A stretch of DNA of 39,520 nucleotides from ZC4RG29 sp032907565 (GCA_032907565.1 JAJJPK010000189.1:1-39520), one strand, 5' to 3'; counted from the stretch's first letter, positions 28,042 to 36,891 are shown. Notes: a model not told the origin generated them from the letters alone. Program-made: numbers and translations.

Positions 28042-28953
28042 CTACCTGACTTGCCGGGCTGTAACCGTATAGCCTTCCTTTCGAAGTAGTTCGACCAGCC
28101 CTTTCTTACCTGCAAGATGAAGCGCGCCGACGGCAATAAAGCGATTGCCCTCATCCAGCATCGCGGGAATCTGCTTCATCCAGTTGATGTTTCGATCATC
28201 CAGCAGCCAGGACGTATCGCCAAACCGCTTTTCGTATTTCTGATACAGCTTGTATAGCCCATTGAGATCTCCACTGAGATATAACGACAGCAATTCATCC
28301 TGAACAGCAACCATTTCGTCTTTCGACCTCACGAATTCGACGAGTTGTCGCGCCTGCTCCTCATCTGTATAATGGTCAAACAAAAGTCGCATTTGCTCCT
28401 CCGTACTCTCAAACGTCGAAACGACCTTCTTTTTCTGTCGACCCGTCGTCGCAAAATAGGCGTCGAGCGGGGCACCATTGTATTCGGCAAGTTCTGACGA
28501 CATCCCTGCTCTTGCATAGGTTACGGTCAGCATTACTGTAATAAAGGAGGGCTTCAGCTGCCCCAATAGTTCGATAGGAGTGCCTGTCGATTTCTGAATT
28601 TCATTAGCCAACAGTGCATAATCCTCCTTGCTCACGAGGTCCGAAAGCTTTTTGTCTTTCATCACCAGCATAGAGAACATCTGGATGATCTTTGAAGAAT
28701 CCATTTCTGTTTCCACAACGACGCCATCGGCGGCTTTGAAAGCCCCTTCGACACGCGGAAGCTTTTTGAGGTAAGCGCCGCTAAGCAGGTGATACGTTCC
28801 GAAGAGGTATGAGGGGCGGGCAAGGCCGTTGCCGGAAATTTCCCAGAATATTGCATTGTCGGCATTCTTCTGCGCATCGACCGTCCCGGGCAGGACAAGG
28901 GAAAGTAACAACAGGATTGCCGTGAAACGGATTGGAAAAATGAGCTTTTTCAT
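28042..28953 (-). CDS. TraB/GumN-family exported protein
   Basis: 303 aa from the ATG at 28953 (MKKLIFPIRF), preceded by a signal peptide that ends near VDA-QK. TraB/GumN landmarks: the GTYH motif at about 52-55 (SYLFGTYHLL) and the C-terminal GALH motif at about 276-279 (VGALHLAGKKGL), proposed to be metal-binding in this domain superfamily. The molecular function is unproven in most bacteria; some relatives act in erythromycin esterase- or heme-related roles. It heads the minus-strand operon with trmH, purM and lgt. An upstream in-frame ATG at 29022 would add 23 residues and is not favoured. Confidence 0.85.
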   Translation of the reverse strand: MKKLIFPIRFTAILLLLSLVLPGTVDAQKNADNAIFWEISGNGLARPSYLFGTYHLLSGAYLKKLPRVEGAFKAADGVVVETEMDSSKIIQMFSMLVMKDKKLSDLVSKEDYALLANEIQKSTGTPIELLGQLKPSFITVMLTVTYARAGMSSELAEYNGAPLDAYFATTGRQKKKVVSTFESTEEQMRLLFDHYTDEEQARQLVEFVRSKDEMVAVQDELLSLYLSGDLNGLYKLYQKYEKRFGDTSWLLDDRNINWMKQIPAMLDEGNRFIAVGALHLAGKKGLVELLRKEGYTVTARQVR

Positions 28954-29000
28954 GAGGCGTTGGGGAATACTTTCCGGGCACTGTTTAATTGCTGGCAATT

Positions 29001-29017
29001 TAGCACATCCCGTGCTA
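29001..29017. promoter_or_regulatory. Palindrome in the divergent traB-mutS promoter gap
   Basis: A perfect 6-bp inverted repeat (TAGCAC - ATCCC - GTGCTA) centred in the 84-bp gap between the divergent TraB/GumN and mutS genes. It could be an operator or just a short hairpin; no regulator is identified. Confidence 0.3.
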
Positions 29018-29023
29018 CACAAT

Positions 29024-29031
29024 TATATTTG
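29024..29031 (+). promoter_or_regulatory. Possible mutS -7 box
   Basis: TATATTTG matches the Bacteroidota -7 consensus TAnnTTTG, but it ends only six bases before the mutS ATG at 29038. If used, the transcript would be nearly leaderless. No good -33 TTTG box is visible at the proper spacing. Confidence 0.25.
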
Positions 29032-29037
29032 ACCGTC

Positions 29038-31644
29038 ATGTCCCAAACAAAATCAGCCGCCGAAACACCCCTGATGAAGCAGTACAATGCCATTAAGGCA
29101 AAGTATCCTGGCGCGCTGCTTTTGTTCCGGGTAGGCGATTTCTACGAGACATTTGGCCAGGATGCCATCGCGGCGAGCAAGGTTCTTGACATCGTCCTGA
29201 CCAAACGCGGTAATGGCTCCGCCTCCGAGATTGAACTGGCCGGCTTTCCGCACCATGCCCTCGACACCTAGCTTCCCCGGCTGGTCCGGGCGGGTCACCG
29301 GGTGGCTATTTGCGACCAGCTTGAGGACCCGCGTTTTGTCAAGGGCATCGTGAAGCGCGGTGTCAGTGAACTCGTAACGCCCGGTCTGTCGTTCGACGAC
29401 AGCGTGCTGGAACGGCGACGAAACAATTTCCTCGCCTCAATCTTTGCCGGCCGCAATGAAATGGGCATCGCCTTTCTGGATGTTTCTACGGGTGAGTTCT
29501 ACGCCGCGCAAGGAAACGACGAATATATTCTCAAGCTGGTCCAGGGCTTTGCACCGGCGGAAATCATTTTCAGCAAGACTTCGCGCGAACACTTTGAGAC
29601 GCTGTTTGCTGAAGAACACAGCACGTTCGCACTGGACGATTGGGTGTACGCTTACGATTACGCCTACGAAAAGCTAATTCGACAGTTCAACACCACAAGC
29701 CTGAAAGGATTTGGGATCGACAGCCTCGGTGAGGCCATCATCGCGGCGGGCGCCGTGTTGCATTACCTGGAAGAGACGGAACATAAAGACACAACGCATA
29801 TCTCCGCCATCTCCCGTATCGATGAAGACAAGTACGTATGGCTTGACAAGTTCACGATACGGAATCTGGAAATCATTCAGCCTCAGCATGAGGGCGGCGT
29901 ACCCCTCATCGAAACCCTGGACCGGACCATCACACCCATGGGGGCACGACAACTGCGAAAGTGGCTAATCCTCCCATTGAAGGATAAAGCGGCAATCGAC
30001 GAGCGCCTTGGCATTGTCGCAGAGTTTCACAACGACACTACACTCGCAGAGGAAATCGCAGAACACCTCAAGCCCATTGCCGACCTCGAGCGGCTGATCT
30101 CGAAAGTGGCCGTCGGTCGGATCAATCCACGCGAAATGATCCAGCTCAAAAGGTCGCTGAAGTGCGTGGCACCGCTCATGGCAAGACTCCAGCAACATCC
30201 TTCACCCACGCTGAAAAAGATTGGCGATCAGCTGCATCCGTGCGAATATCTCGTCGAGCAACTTACGCGGACCTTGAAGGAGGATGCTTCCGTGGCCAGC
30301 AACCAGGGCGGCATCATCAATGATGGGTTTGACCCTGAGCTCGACGAGCTGCGCAAGATCGCATTCTCGGGTAAGGATTACCTGCTGCAGGTCCAGCGCC
30401 GCGAAATCGAACGAACTGGGATCTCGTCGCTGAAGATCTCATACAACAAAGTGTTCGGCTATTATCTCGAGGTGAGCAACGCCAACAAAGACAAGGTGCC
30501 GTCGGACTGGATCCGCAAGCAAACGCTCGTCAACGCCGAACGCTACATAACAGAAGAATTGAAGATATACGAGGAAAAGATCCTTCACGCGGAAGAGAAG
30601 CTGGCTATATTGGAACAACGCATCTTCGAAACGCTCGTACGCAACACGGCGGACTTCATTCCGCAGATACAACAGAACGCGCGCGTTATCGCGCTAATCG
30701 ACTGTCTGCTGTCGTTCGCACAGGTCGCGCGCACCAACCGCTACACACGTCCGGAGATTAACGAAAGCTTGGTAATCGACATCAGGGAAGGAAGGCATCC
30801 CGTGATCGAGAGGCAATTGCCACCCGGGGAATCGTACGTGCCCAACGACATCCTGCTGGATAGCGACAAGCAGCAGATCCTCATCATTACCGGTCCGAAT
30901 ATGGCGGGTAAGTCAGCCCTGCTTCGGCAAACGGCGTTGATTGTGCTGATGGCACAGATCGGCAGCTTTGTACCTGCCGCCTCGGCATCGATCGGGATCG
31001 TCGACAAGATATTCACGCGTGTGGGTGCATCTGACAACCTGTCGCGCGGAGAGTCGACGTTCATGGTGGAGATGATCGAGACGTCGAGCATTCTTAACAA
31101 CCTGAGTAACCGCAGTCTCATCCTGATGGACGAGATCGGGCGGGGTACCAGCACGTATGATGGCGTGTCGATTGCATGGGCCATCGTTGAGTACTTGCAT
31201 AATCACAAGGACTTTCGACCGAAGACGCTGTTTGCCACCCATTATCATGAGTTGAATCAACTCGAGGAAGATTTACCGCGCGTGAAGAACTTTAACGTCT
31301 CAGTTCGGGAGGTCGGCGACCGAATTATCTTCATGCGGAAGCTAAAGCCGGGAGGAAGCGAACACAGTTTCGGTATCCATGTCGCGCAGCTTGCTGGAAT
31401 GCCTAACCGCGTCGTCTTCCGCGCGAACGAGATTCTTCGTTTCCTGGAAGAAGACAAACACAAGAACAAGGGTACTGCACCGCTCGAAAAATTGCCTCCA
31501 CCTACACCTCAATTAAGCCTTTTCGAAGCCGACCCGCGCTTCCGCGACATCCAGGAGCTGCTGAGTAAGATTGATATCAACACGATCAGCCCTGTAGAGG
31601 CGCTGCTGAAATTGAATGAGGTGTTGGGGATTTTGAACAAGTAA
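29038..31644 (+). pseudogene. mutS: DNA mismatch repair protein MutS, interrupted by an in-frame TAG
   Basis: Codon 1 is the ATG at 29038. The mismatch-reading Phe-x-Glu region is intact (RVGDFYETFGQDA, near residue 38). Codon 78 is TAG (29269-29271) where the family normally has a Tyr (HHALDT-Y-LPRLV), so a TAC-to-TAG base change cuts the frame. After the stop the reading frame continues unbroken to 31644. The rest holds the lever/clamp helices, the Walker A loop GPNMAGKS (619-626 counting the stop codon), Walker B LILMDEIGRGTS and FATHYHEL. Total length would be 868 aa, as in family members. An intact product would bind mismatches and recruit MutL. A single-base sequencing error is quite possible. 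Confidence 0.93.
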
Positions 31645-31655
31645 TGTGCTAGTAA

Positions 31656-31927
31656 TGTGTTGAAGTGTTGGAGTGCTGAAGTGCCTGCCCGGCTGCCCAA
31701 CGTCGTAAGACATTTTCGCATTTGTTAGCCGGGCAGAGTCCACAAAGGACGCCTCAACTCGTGGGTTGATTTGCGTTACTTGGCGCCGTTGCGTCTTCGC
31801 AGTAAAGATTAGAAGGGTGTGAGTACGCCCCGCTGGGGCTGATTTGGGTGCTGATCCAAATCGGTAATACATAGTAAGATGTTGATCCCCGCACTGCGAG
31901 TCGGCTCAACTCCAACACTTCAACACA
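31656..31927. repeat. Inverted-repeat-bounded non-coding element
   Basis: Exact 19-nt inverted repeats (31656-31674 and 31909-31927) bound a 234-bp interior with at least three perfect inner hairpins: CTGCCCGGCT/AGCCGGGCAG, a 7-bp stem near 31840-31862, and a TCAAC/GTTGA stem. No coding frame is supported. The element lies between the mutS stop and the convergent desaturase gene. It resembles miniature inverted-repeat elements; no transposase is seen and no target duplication could be verified. Confidence 0.55.
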
Positions 31928-31935
31928 CCAACACT

Positions 31936-32706
31936 TTAGGCTGCTCGCTTGACCGTATCGGGTCGAATCTCCTGAGAGCGCGTCAAGCTAATGATGCCCA
32001 CCTTGTGGAGTAACTTGATCACCAAATACGTCGGGTCGATCTCGTGCCAACGAATGCCACCGAAATTGGCGCGCGACCCGTTTTTGTGGTGGTTGTTGTG
32101 ATAGCTTTCACCCATCATCAGGAAGTCCACAGGGAGGAAATTCTTGGATGTGTCGCCCACTTCGAAGTTCCTGTAGCCGTATTTATGGGCAAACCAGTTG
32201 ATGATGGCGCCGTGGATGGGGCTCATGAGGAACTGTACCGGAAGGAGCAGCCACAGCCACCATTGCGTGGCAAATGCCGCGTAAACTGCAATGTAGACCA
32301 GGCCCCACATGATCCGTGACGGCCAGGAACTGGCGAAACGGTCGAAGGCATCCCAGCGGGGTACGCCGCGTGTAAATCGTTCGTCGACGATCATCTGGTT
32401 CTTGCAGATGGCGGAATAGATCGTCTTCGTCTTCCACATCATGTTCCAGATGGTTTCGTCGTATTTGGGTGAATGGGGATCGTTCTCCGTGTCGGCAAAG
32501 GCATGGTGCATCCGGTGCATTACGCCGTAGCCGTACGCATTCAGGTAGTTGGATCCCTGGAATATCCAGGTCAGGACAAAGAATACCTTTTCTGTGAACT
32601 TGCTCATGGTGAAAGCGCCATGGGCAGCGTATCGGTGCAGGAAAAAGGTTTGAAAGAATAGAGAAAGGTACCAGTGGCACACGAAAAAGGCCAGGATTAC
32701 AAGCAT
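31936..32706 (-). CDS. Membrane fatty-acid desaturase (first copy)
   Basis: 256 aa, a membrane desaturase of the fatty-acid-desaturase superfamily. All three histidine boxes are present: HRYAAH (His24-His29), HRMHH (His64, His67, His68) and ESYHNNHH (His203, His206, His207), which hold the di-iron site. Hydrophobic segments flank them. It introduces a double bond, probably into acyl-CoA or acyl-lipid; regiochemistry is not decided. The N-terminus is very short before the first box. A second, longer member of the superfamily is at 34988. Confidence 0.88.
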   Translation of the reverse strand: MLVILAFFVCHWYLSLFFQTFFLHRYAAHGAFTMSKFTEKVFFVLTWIFQGSNYLNAYGYGVMHRMHHAFADTENDPHSPKYDETIWNMMWKTKTIYSAICKNQMIVDERFTRGVPRWDAFDRFASSWPSRIMWGLVYIAVYAAFATQWWLWLLLPVQFLMSPIHGAIINWFAHKYGYRNFEVGDTSKNFLPVDFLMMGESYHNNHHKNGSRANFGGIRWHEIDPTYLVIKLLHKVGIISLTRSQEIRPDTVKRAA

Positions 32707-32805
32707 CAGGTTTACGTTTAGTGTTGTTAAAAATGCGGGTCCTCAGGGAGCGCCCTACTTAATGTAAGACAACCGCGAAGGCCACTTGTGACAAAAAGGA
32801 AGGAA

Positions 32806-33423
32806 TTATTTTTTGGACGGAACTTCAGACTTGAGTGCGGCAAGCAACTCATCGGCGTGACCCAGGTAACACGCCTTTCGAAATGCTGCGGTAAGTGCAC
32901 TGATCTCAGGTAAGTCGACCCGCATTCGGAATGACTCCCGGTTTAACTTGTTCTTTGCACGCGAGAAAAGCTGGCGCAGATGATCTTTCTTCTTGTCAAG
33001 CGTCTCCTGCAAAGCCTCATAATCAAAGCCAAACACCTCCCTTAGCACAAAAACGGCACGTTCAAGGGGCTCGAGCTTCTGCTGCAGGGTCTTAAGGGCC
33101 TCCTGAATATTGACCTCGAGGTCGAGATGCGAAAAGTTGGATTCGCGAAAGCGACTCAGAATCTCGGCAAGGTTCACCTGGCTTAACTGACTGAAAAAAT
33201 CCTCCTTTTTGCGCTGTAGCGCCTTAAGGTGGTTTCGGCAGTTATTGACCACGGATTGAACCAGATAGGCCTTAAGATTGACAATCGTCCCCGGTTTAAC
33301 GGTCAGGAATTTCAGGAATGTCTCCTGAACAATGTCTTCTGCGTCTTCTTTACACCGAACGAGGTTGTAGGCAATGGACTGAAGGAGGGGCTGATATAAG
33401 GCAATGGTCTGAGTATGCGACAT
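32806..33423 (-). CDS. ECF-type sigma factor with short C-terminal tail
   Basis: 205 aa from the ATG at 33423; a longer frame upstream (to 33774) is non-coding overlap with the antisense strand of the next gene. Region 2 is at about residues 8-70 (QSIAYNLVRCKEDAEDIVQETFLKFL) and region 4 at about 103-160 (LEPLERAVFVLREVFGFDYEALQETLDKKKDHLRQLFSRAKNKL). After region 4 comes a 35-residue tail resembling the start of the SnoaL domain of SigJ/ECF41-type factors but truncated. No anti-sigma gene is adjacent. It should direct RNA polymerase to a stress regulon that cannot be named here. Confidence 0.85.
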   Translation of the reverse strand: MSHTQTIALYQPLLQSIAYNLVRCKEDAEDIVQETFLKFLTVKPGTIVNLKAYLVQSVVNNCRNHLKALQRKKEDFFSQLSQVNLAEILSRFRESNFSHLDLEVNIQEALKTLQQKLEPLERAVFVLREVFGFDYEALQETLDKKKDHLRQLFSRAKNKLNRESFRMRVDLPEISALTAAFRKACYLGHADELLAALKSEVPSKK

Positions 33424-33494
33424 AAGACAACAAAGTAACGGCTTAAATACGAGAATATCACCATGAATTGGGGTGACAATGGTAAGATCGGCCG

Positions 33495-34739
33495 CTAGAC
33501 CTCCTGGGTGGCGTTTTTGTAGACATAGGGAAAGTCTCGGATCATGCGGATGGCATGCCGGCTTACGAGGGTGGGACTCGCATACTGGTCTACATGTCTG
33601 CCGAGGAACACCATAAAGCGGCTGGGTTTCACCATGGCAATGTCTTCCGCGAAGTGCTGGATCTTGTGACGCGGCATGATGGCGATGAACCCCGCGGCGA
33701 GTGACGTCGGCAGCAGCATACCGGACCCGTGCACGCCGATGACAATGTGAGATCTTGCATACAGCTGGCACCACATCATCTCATCAGCAACTGTCGGGGT
33801 GCCCTTTCGTCGGTCCCGGATCGTGCGTGGGAGTCTGCCAGCGGTGCCCAGTCCCGCAGCAAAAAATTCAGCAGCGGGCAATTCAAGGAGTATCTTGCGC
33901 GCTGTTCTCCCGATCAGTCGATTTTGTCTCCACGCAAAGAACGCCTTGCTGAGTTTGAACTTGGTCGCGACGAGAAAGAGAAAGTATTCTAGGCGTGTGG
34001 ATTGCCACGGACGGTCGTTCCTGATAATGAAAGTGATGGTTGGCTTTTGGCTGGTGAAGCGTGAAAGGTCGAACGGCTCAGTGCGATGCAGCTTTCGGAG
34101 GTCGATCGTCTCGAGCGGAAGGTGTGTGTATGCCCTGCTGAGCCACACATTACTTGCAGATTCCATCAGTTGCTTCACTTCTGCGTCGAGGTTGGCGATG
34201 CCGCGCTTCAGGTCCTTCAGCGGTGCGTCGAATATCCACACCTCGGGCACATCGTCGGGAACAAGCCAGGCGAGTGTGCGCGGAACGAACACGATAAGAT
34301 GGAGGCCGGGATACTTTTTCGTGAGGACAACAGCATTCCAAAGTTTTGCGAAGGCATGACCGAATATGCTTTCGAGGCAATTGAGAATGATGATCTCTTG
34401 CGCAGAGGCGGTCCCCTTTTTCGTAATGGGTACGGTAATGGATGTTCCTTTAAACAGAGATTCCAGGAGCGGCCCGATCATCCAGCCCACTACTGTAGGG
34501 TCGCATGACAGATGTGTTCCCTGTTCGCCGAAGGTGGCTGGAAAGAGGAGATCATGTGCTACGGGGATCGTTGTGTAGAACGGCTGTCCGCATTGGGAGC
34601 ACGTGTGTCGCGCCACCGTATGTATACCTTGAAAAAAGAGTTCGCCCTGTGATAGCTGTTCATGCCCGCAAACCGCGCATACGACATCGCTGCCGCCATA
34701 AGGCTTCAGCGGAATTAAATCGTCACTGGAGGCTGCCAT
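33495..34739 (-). CDS. Zinc-ribbon protein with GT61-like C-terminal region
   Basis: 414 aa. The N-terminus has a zinc-ribbon (Cys21, Cys24 and Cys47, Cys50, as CAVCGH and CSQCGQ). The rest reads like a GT61-type glycosyltransferase: VIGVHGSGMLLPTSLAAG near residue 335 is the HGxG motif that binds nucleotide sugar, with TFIIRNDRPWQ at about residue 230 opening the second domain. The ribbon fused to this fold is unusual. No polysaccharide cluster surrounds it, so the acceptor is unknown. Function moderately supported. Confidence 0.6.
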   Translation of the reverse strand: MAASSDDLIPLKPYGGSDVVCAVCGHEQLSQGELFFQGIHTVARHTCSQCGQPFYTTIPVAHDLLFPATFGEQGTHLSCDPTVVGWMIGPLLESLFKGTSITVPITKKGTASAQEIIILNCLESIFGHAFAKLWNAVVLTKKYPGLHLIVFVPRTLAWLVPDDVPEVWIFDAPLKDLKRGIANLDAEVKQLMESASNVWLSRAYTHLPLETIDLRKLHRTEPFDLSRFTSQKPTITFIIRNDRPWQSTRLEYFLFLVATKFKLSKAFFAWRQNRLIGRTARKILLELPAAEFFAAGLGTAGRLPRTIRDRRKGTPTVADEMMWCQLYARSHIVIGVHGSGMLLPTSLAAGFIAIMPRHKIQHFAEDIAMVKPSRFMVFLGRHVDQYASPTLVSRHAIRMIRDFPYVYKNATQEV

Positions 34740-34908
34740 TGTGTGTACCTACTGCCATTGGGAAAATATACGATAAGGGTTTGTATCGCCGCCAGGCTCA
34801 CAGCCGTTAGCCTCTGTTATCGAAAACTTATGTCGAATGGATCGCACGATTTGGCGCCGTTGGTGGTTATAGGAATTACAGCCCTTCAAAACTAATCACT
34901 TTTATGCC

Positions 34909-34916
34909 TATTTTTG
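34909..34916 (+). promoter_or_regulatory. Possible -7 box for the second desaturase
   Basis: TATTTTTG matches TAnnTTTG, 72 nt upstream of the ATG at 34988; a partial -33 (TTC) lies about 21 nt before it. The 245-bp gap 34740-34984 otherwise shows no gene. Confidence 0.33.
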
Positions 34917-34987
34917 GAGCGTCATTGAATCGCGCAATGGAGAGATAGAGGTGACACGGGATATGAAGAATTGCACTATTATTTTTG

Positions 34988-35923
34988 ATGAGTACACAGA
35001 CCATTGAACTACCTAAGAGGAGAAAACCTAAGCTAAAACAAGAGCTTGCGTTTATTGCCGTGCACCTGTTACCTCTGGGTGCGTTATACACCGGGGCAAC
35101 GACATTCGACTGGATTGTTTGCGGAGTATTATACTTTGCCCGGATGTTCTGGGTAACGGGGGGATATCACCGCTATTTTGCCCATAAATCGTATTCCACT
35201 TCGCGGTGGTTTCAGTTTGTCATCGCGTTCATGGCGCAGACCTCGGCGCAGAAGGGCGCGTTATGGTGGGCATCGCACCACCGGCATCATCACCGTCACA
35301 GCGATACGCCTGCTGATCCCCATTCGATGAAGCTTTACGGGTTCTGGTATTCGCACGTGGGATGGATTGTGGGTCCCGACTTCAAGGAGACGGACTACAA
35401 GATCATAGGCGACTACGCGAAATATCCCGAGCTGGTATGGCTGAACAAAAATTATCTTGTTCCCCCGTTGGTGCTGGCCGTGATCGTCACGGCATTGGGT
35501 GGCATTGTCAACGGCGGAAGCCTGGCGGCTATGTTCACGGCGGCGGGATTCTCCACTTTGTTCATCGGGTTTTTCCTCAGCACGGTGATCCTGTACCACG
35601 CCACGTTTTCGATCAATTCGATCATGCATAAGTTTGGCACCCAGCGGTATGAGTCGAACGACGAAAGTCGGAACAGCCTGTGGCTGGCCTTGTTGACGCT
35701 GGGCGAAGGGTGGCACAACAACCACCATTATTACGAAGTGTCGGCGCGCCAGGGCTTTTTTTGGTGGGAGATCGATATTACCTACTATATCCTGAAGGGG
35801 CTTGCGGCTGTGGGCTTGATCTGGGATCTGAAGAAGGTGCCGAAACACATCCAGTATTCGAAGAACAAGGCGCACGCGCGGGAGCTTCGCAAGGAGATGG
35901 AGGAGTTGAAGAAGTCGGCGTAG
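34988..35923 (+). CDS. Acyl-CoA desaturase-like membrane protein (second copy)
   Basis: 311 aa from the ATG at 34988 (a TTG one codon earlier is not needed). Histidine boxes: HRYFAH (His61-His66), HHRHHHRH (about 97-104) and EGWHNNHH (Glu240 to His247), the classic delta-9 acyl-CoA desaturase pattern. Four or so hydrophobic segments surround them. The C-terminus is charged and lysine-rich (KKVPKHIQYSKNKAHAREL). The enzyme probably makes monounsaturated fatty acids and thus helps set membrane fluidity. Downstream comes the tRNA region. Confidence 0.92.
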   Translation: MSTQTIELPKRRKPKLKQELAFIAVHLLPLGALYTGATTFDWIVCGVLYFARMFWVTGGYHRYFAHKSYSTSRWFQFVIAFMAQTSAQKGALWWASHHRHHHRHSDTPADPHSMKLYGFWYSHVGWIVGPDFKETDYKIIGDYAKYPELVWLNKNYLVPPLVLAVIVTALGGIVNGGSLAAMFTAAGFSTLFIGFFLSTVILYHATFSINSIMHKFGTQRYESNDESRNSLWLALLTLGEGWHNNHHYYEVSARQGFFWWEIDITYYILKGLAAVGLIWDLKKVPKHIQYSKNKAHARELRKEMEELKKSA

Positions 35924-36083
35924 GCGGGCTTGAAGGTAGGCTCGGGGAACCGTAAACAGGCCGGAGGCGTTGAAAATCCCAAGAAAAGTTTATTTTCACG
36001 CGAAAATTTTTCGAATCGTCATTAAATTGGCACCCCCGAATTGCTGATGGCAAGTCGGCAGTTCAGCCGGGGAGATGAATGAT

Positions 36084-36155
<72 letters not shown>

Positions 36156-36223
36156 AGGGGTTTTGGTTTTTTGGGGGGGACTGGGTTTGGCGTGGTAGAC
36201 TTGGCCGAGCCTCTGTGACATCC

Positions 36224-36270
36224 GTCCCGACTCGCTAGTGCTCGTCGGGACTCGACCCGACTGCGTCGAG
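36224..36270. repeat. Hairpin cluster between the two tRNA genes
   Basis: A perfect 8-bp stem (GTCCCGAC / GTCGGGAC, 12-nt loop) is followed by a perfect 6-bp stem (CTCGAC / GTCGAG). Repeated CTCGCTA-type words occur. No gene is seen in 36156-36283. Confidence 0.5.
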
Positions 36271-36283
36271 TCTCGCTACGCTC

Positions 36284-36369
36284 GCCCGGGTGGTGGAATT
36301 GGTAGACACGCAGGACTTAAAATCCTGTGACGGTTAAACGTCGTGCGGGTTCAACTCCCGCCCCGGGTA
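36284..36369 (+). tRNA. tRNA-Leu (TAA)
   Basis: Acceptor GCCCGGG pairs with CCCGGGT (closing G-U at the end), with a D-arm, anticodon TAA in the loop CTTAAAA with stem CAGGA/TCCTG, a long class II variable arm and T-arm GCGGG/CCCGC. CCA is not encoded. A long hairpin terminator follows immediately, and the last 21-22 nt of the gene recur 289 bp downstream. Confidence 0.95.
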
Positions 36370-36464
36370 CAAAAACAGAGTGAGTGTGAGAGTGAGAGTG
36401 AGGATGACAAGGCCCCTCGAACACACTCACTCTGTTTTTTCTTCGCTCTCGCACTCACACTCAC
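36348..36464 (+). repeat. 117-bp direct repeat, copy 1 (tRNA-Leu 3' end + terminator)
   Basis: A perfect copy of 36637-36753. It starts in the tRNA-Leu T-arm and contains the tRNA 3' end and the terminator hairpin; it diverges just after CACTCAC. Confidence 0.9.
36371..36440 (+). terminator. tRNA-Leu rho-independent terminator
   Basis: An 18-bp perfect stem (arms 36371-36388 and 36422-36439) around a 33-base loop ends in a T-run. It sits just past the tRNA-Leu gene. The arm is GAGTG-rich. Confidence 0.75.
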
Positions 36465-36517
36465 ACTGTCCGTCGTTGGTTTCGGGGAAAATCCTGTGGC
36501 CAGTAATGCTCGTGCGG

Positions 36518-36637
36518 GCCTGCCTGACTGCCTGACTGAAGTCTAAATGATTTGGGGATCGCTAGTCAGGCAGGCAGGCCTGCCTGACTGCCTGGCCGAG
36601 GTGTGAATGATCTAGCCATCGCTAGTCAGGCAGGCAG
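36518..36637 (+). repeat. Two 60-bp tandem hairpin units
   Basis: Two tandem 60-bp units (36518-36577 and 36578-36637) share the same ends (GCCTGCCTGACT ... AGTCAGGCAGGC, a perfect 12-bp inverted pair) but differ in the middle. They lie between the two 117-bp direct repeats. Confidence 0.8.
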
Positions 36638-36753
36638 GTTCAACTCCCGCCCCGGGTACAAAAACAGAGTGAGTGTGAGAGTGAGAGTGAGGATGACAAG
36701 GCCCCTCGAACACACTCACTCTGTTTTTTCTTCGCTCTCGCACTCACACTCAC
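36637..36753 (+). repeat. 117-bp direct repeat, copy 2 (tRNA-Leu 3' remnant + terminator)
   Basis: An identical second copy of 36348-36464, beginning with the last 21-22 nt of the tRNA-Leu gene without the rest of the tRNA, then the same terminator (36660-36728). This leaves a tRNA 3'-end remnant upstream of the YefM-YoeB pair. Confidence 0.9.
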
Positions 36754-36844
36754 TCTGGTTCGACCTTTGTCATCTGAAATGCCTCAGGTGGAATAGCGGA
36801 ATTTCACCCAGAAATTCACCCAAGTAGGCCCATTTGGAACGATA

Positions 36845-36864
36845 TTGTACAAGTTGTTGTACAA
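36845..36864. promoter_or_regulatory. YefM-YoeB operator: twin TGTACA boxes
   Basis: TTGTACAA, four bases, TTGTACAA: two TGTACA palindromes (36846-36851, 36858-36863) with centres exactly 12 bp apart, 28 nt before the antitoxin ATG. The E. coli yefM-yoeB operator also uses TGTACA-core palindromes at 12-bp centre spacing. Likely autorepression site of the antitoxin and toxin-antitoxin complex. Confidence 0.7.
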
Positions 36865-36891
36865 GTAGCTAGAATTCACGATATTTGAAGC

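Noticed and set aside
29269..29271. Pyrrolysine or suppressor reading of TAG
   Set aside because: No pyl genes or suppressor tRNA seen, and MutS families do not use Pyl here; a base error or true nonsense is simpler.
33424..33774. N-terminal 117 residues of the extended sigma-factor frame
   Set aside because: Overlaps antisense of the GT61-like gene, is basic and His/Cys-rich nonsense; region 2 begins at the ATG 33423.
36518..36637. CRISPR array
   Set aside because: Only two units, imperfect, no spacers of uniform length, no cas genes.
36348..36753. Complete integrated element with attL and attR
   Set aside because: Copies are just 289 bp apart with no integrase; at most a remnant.
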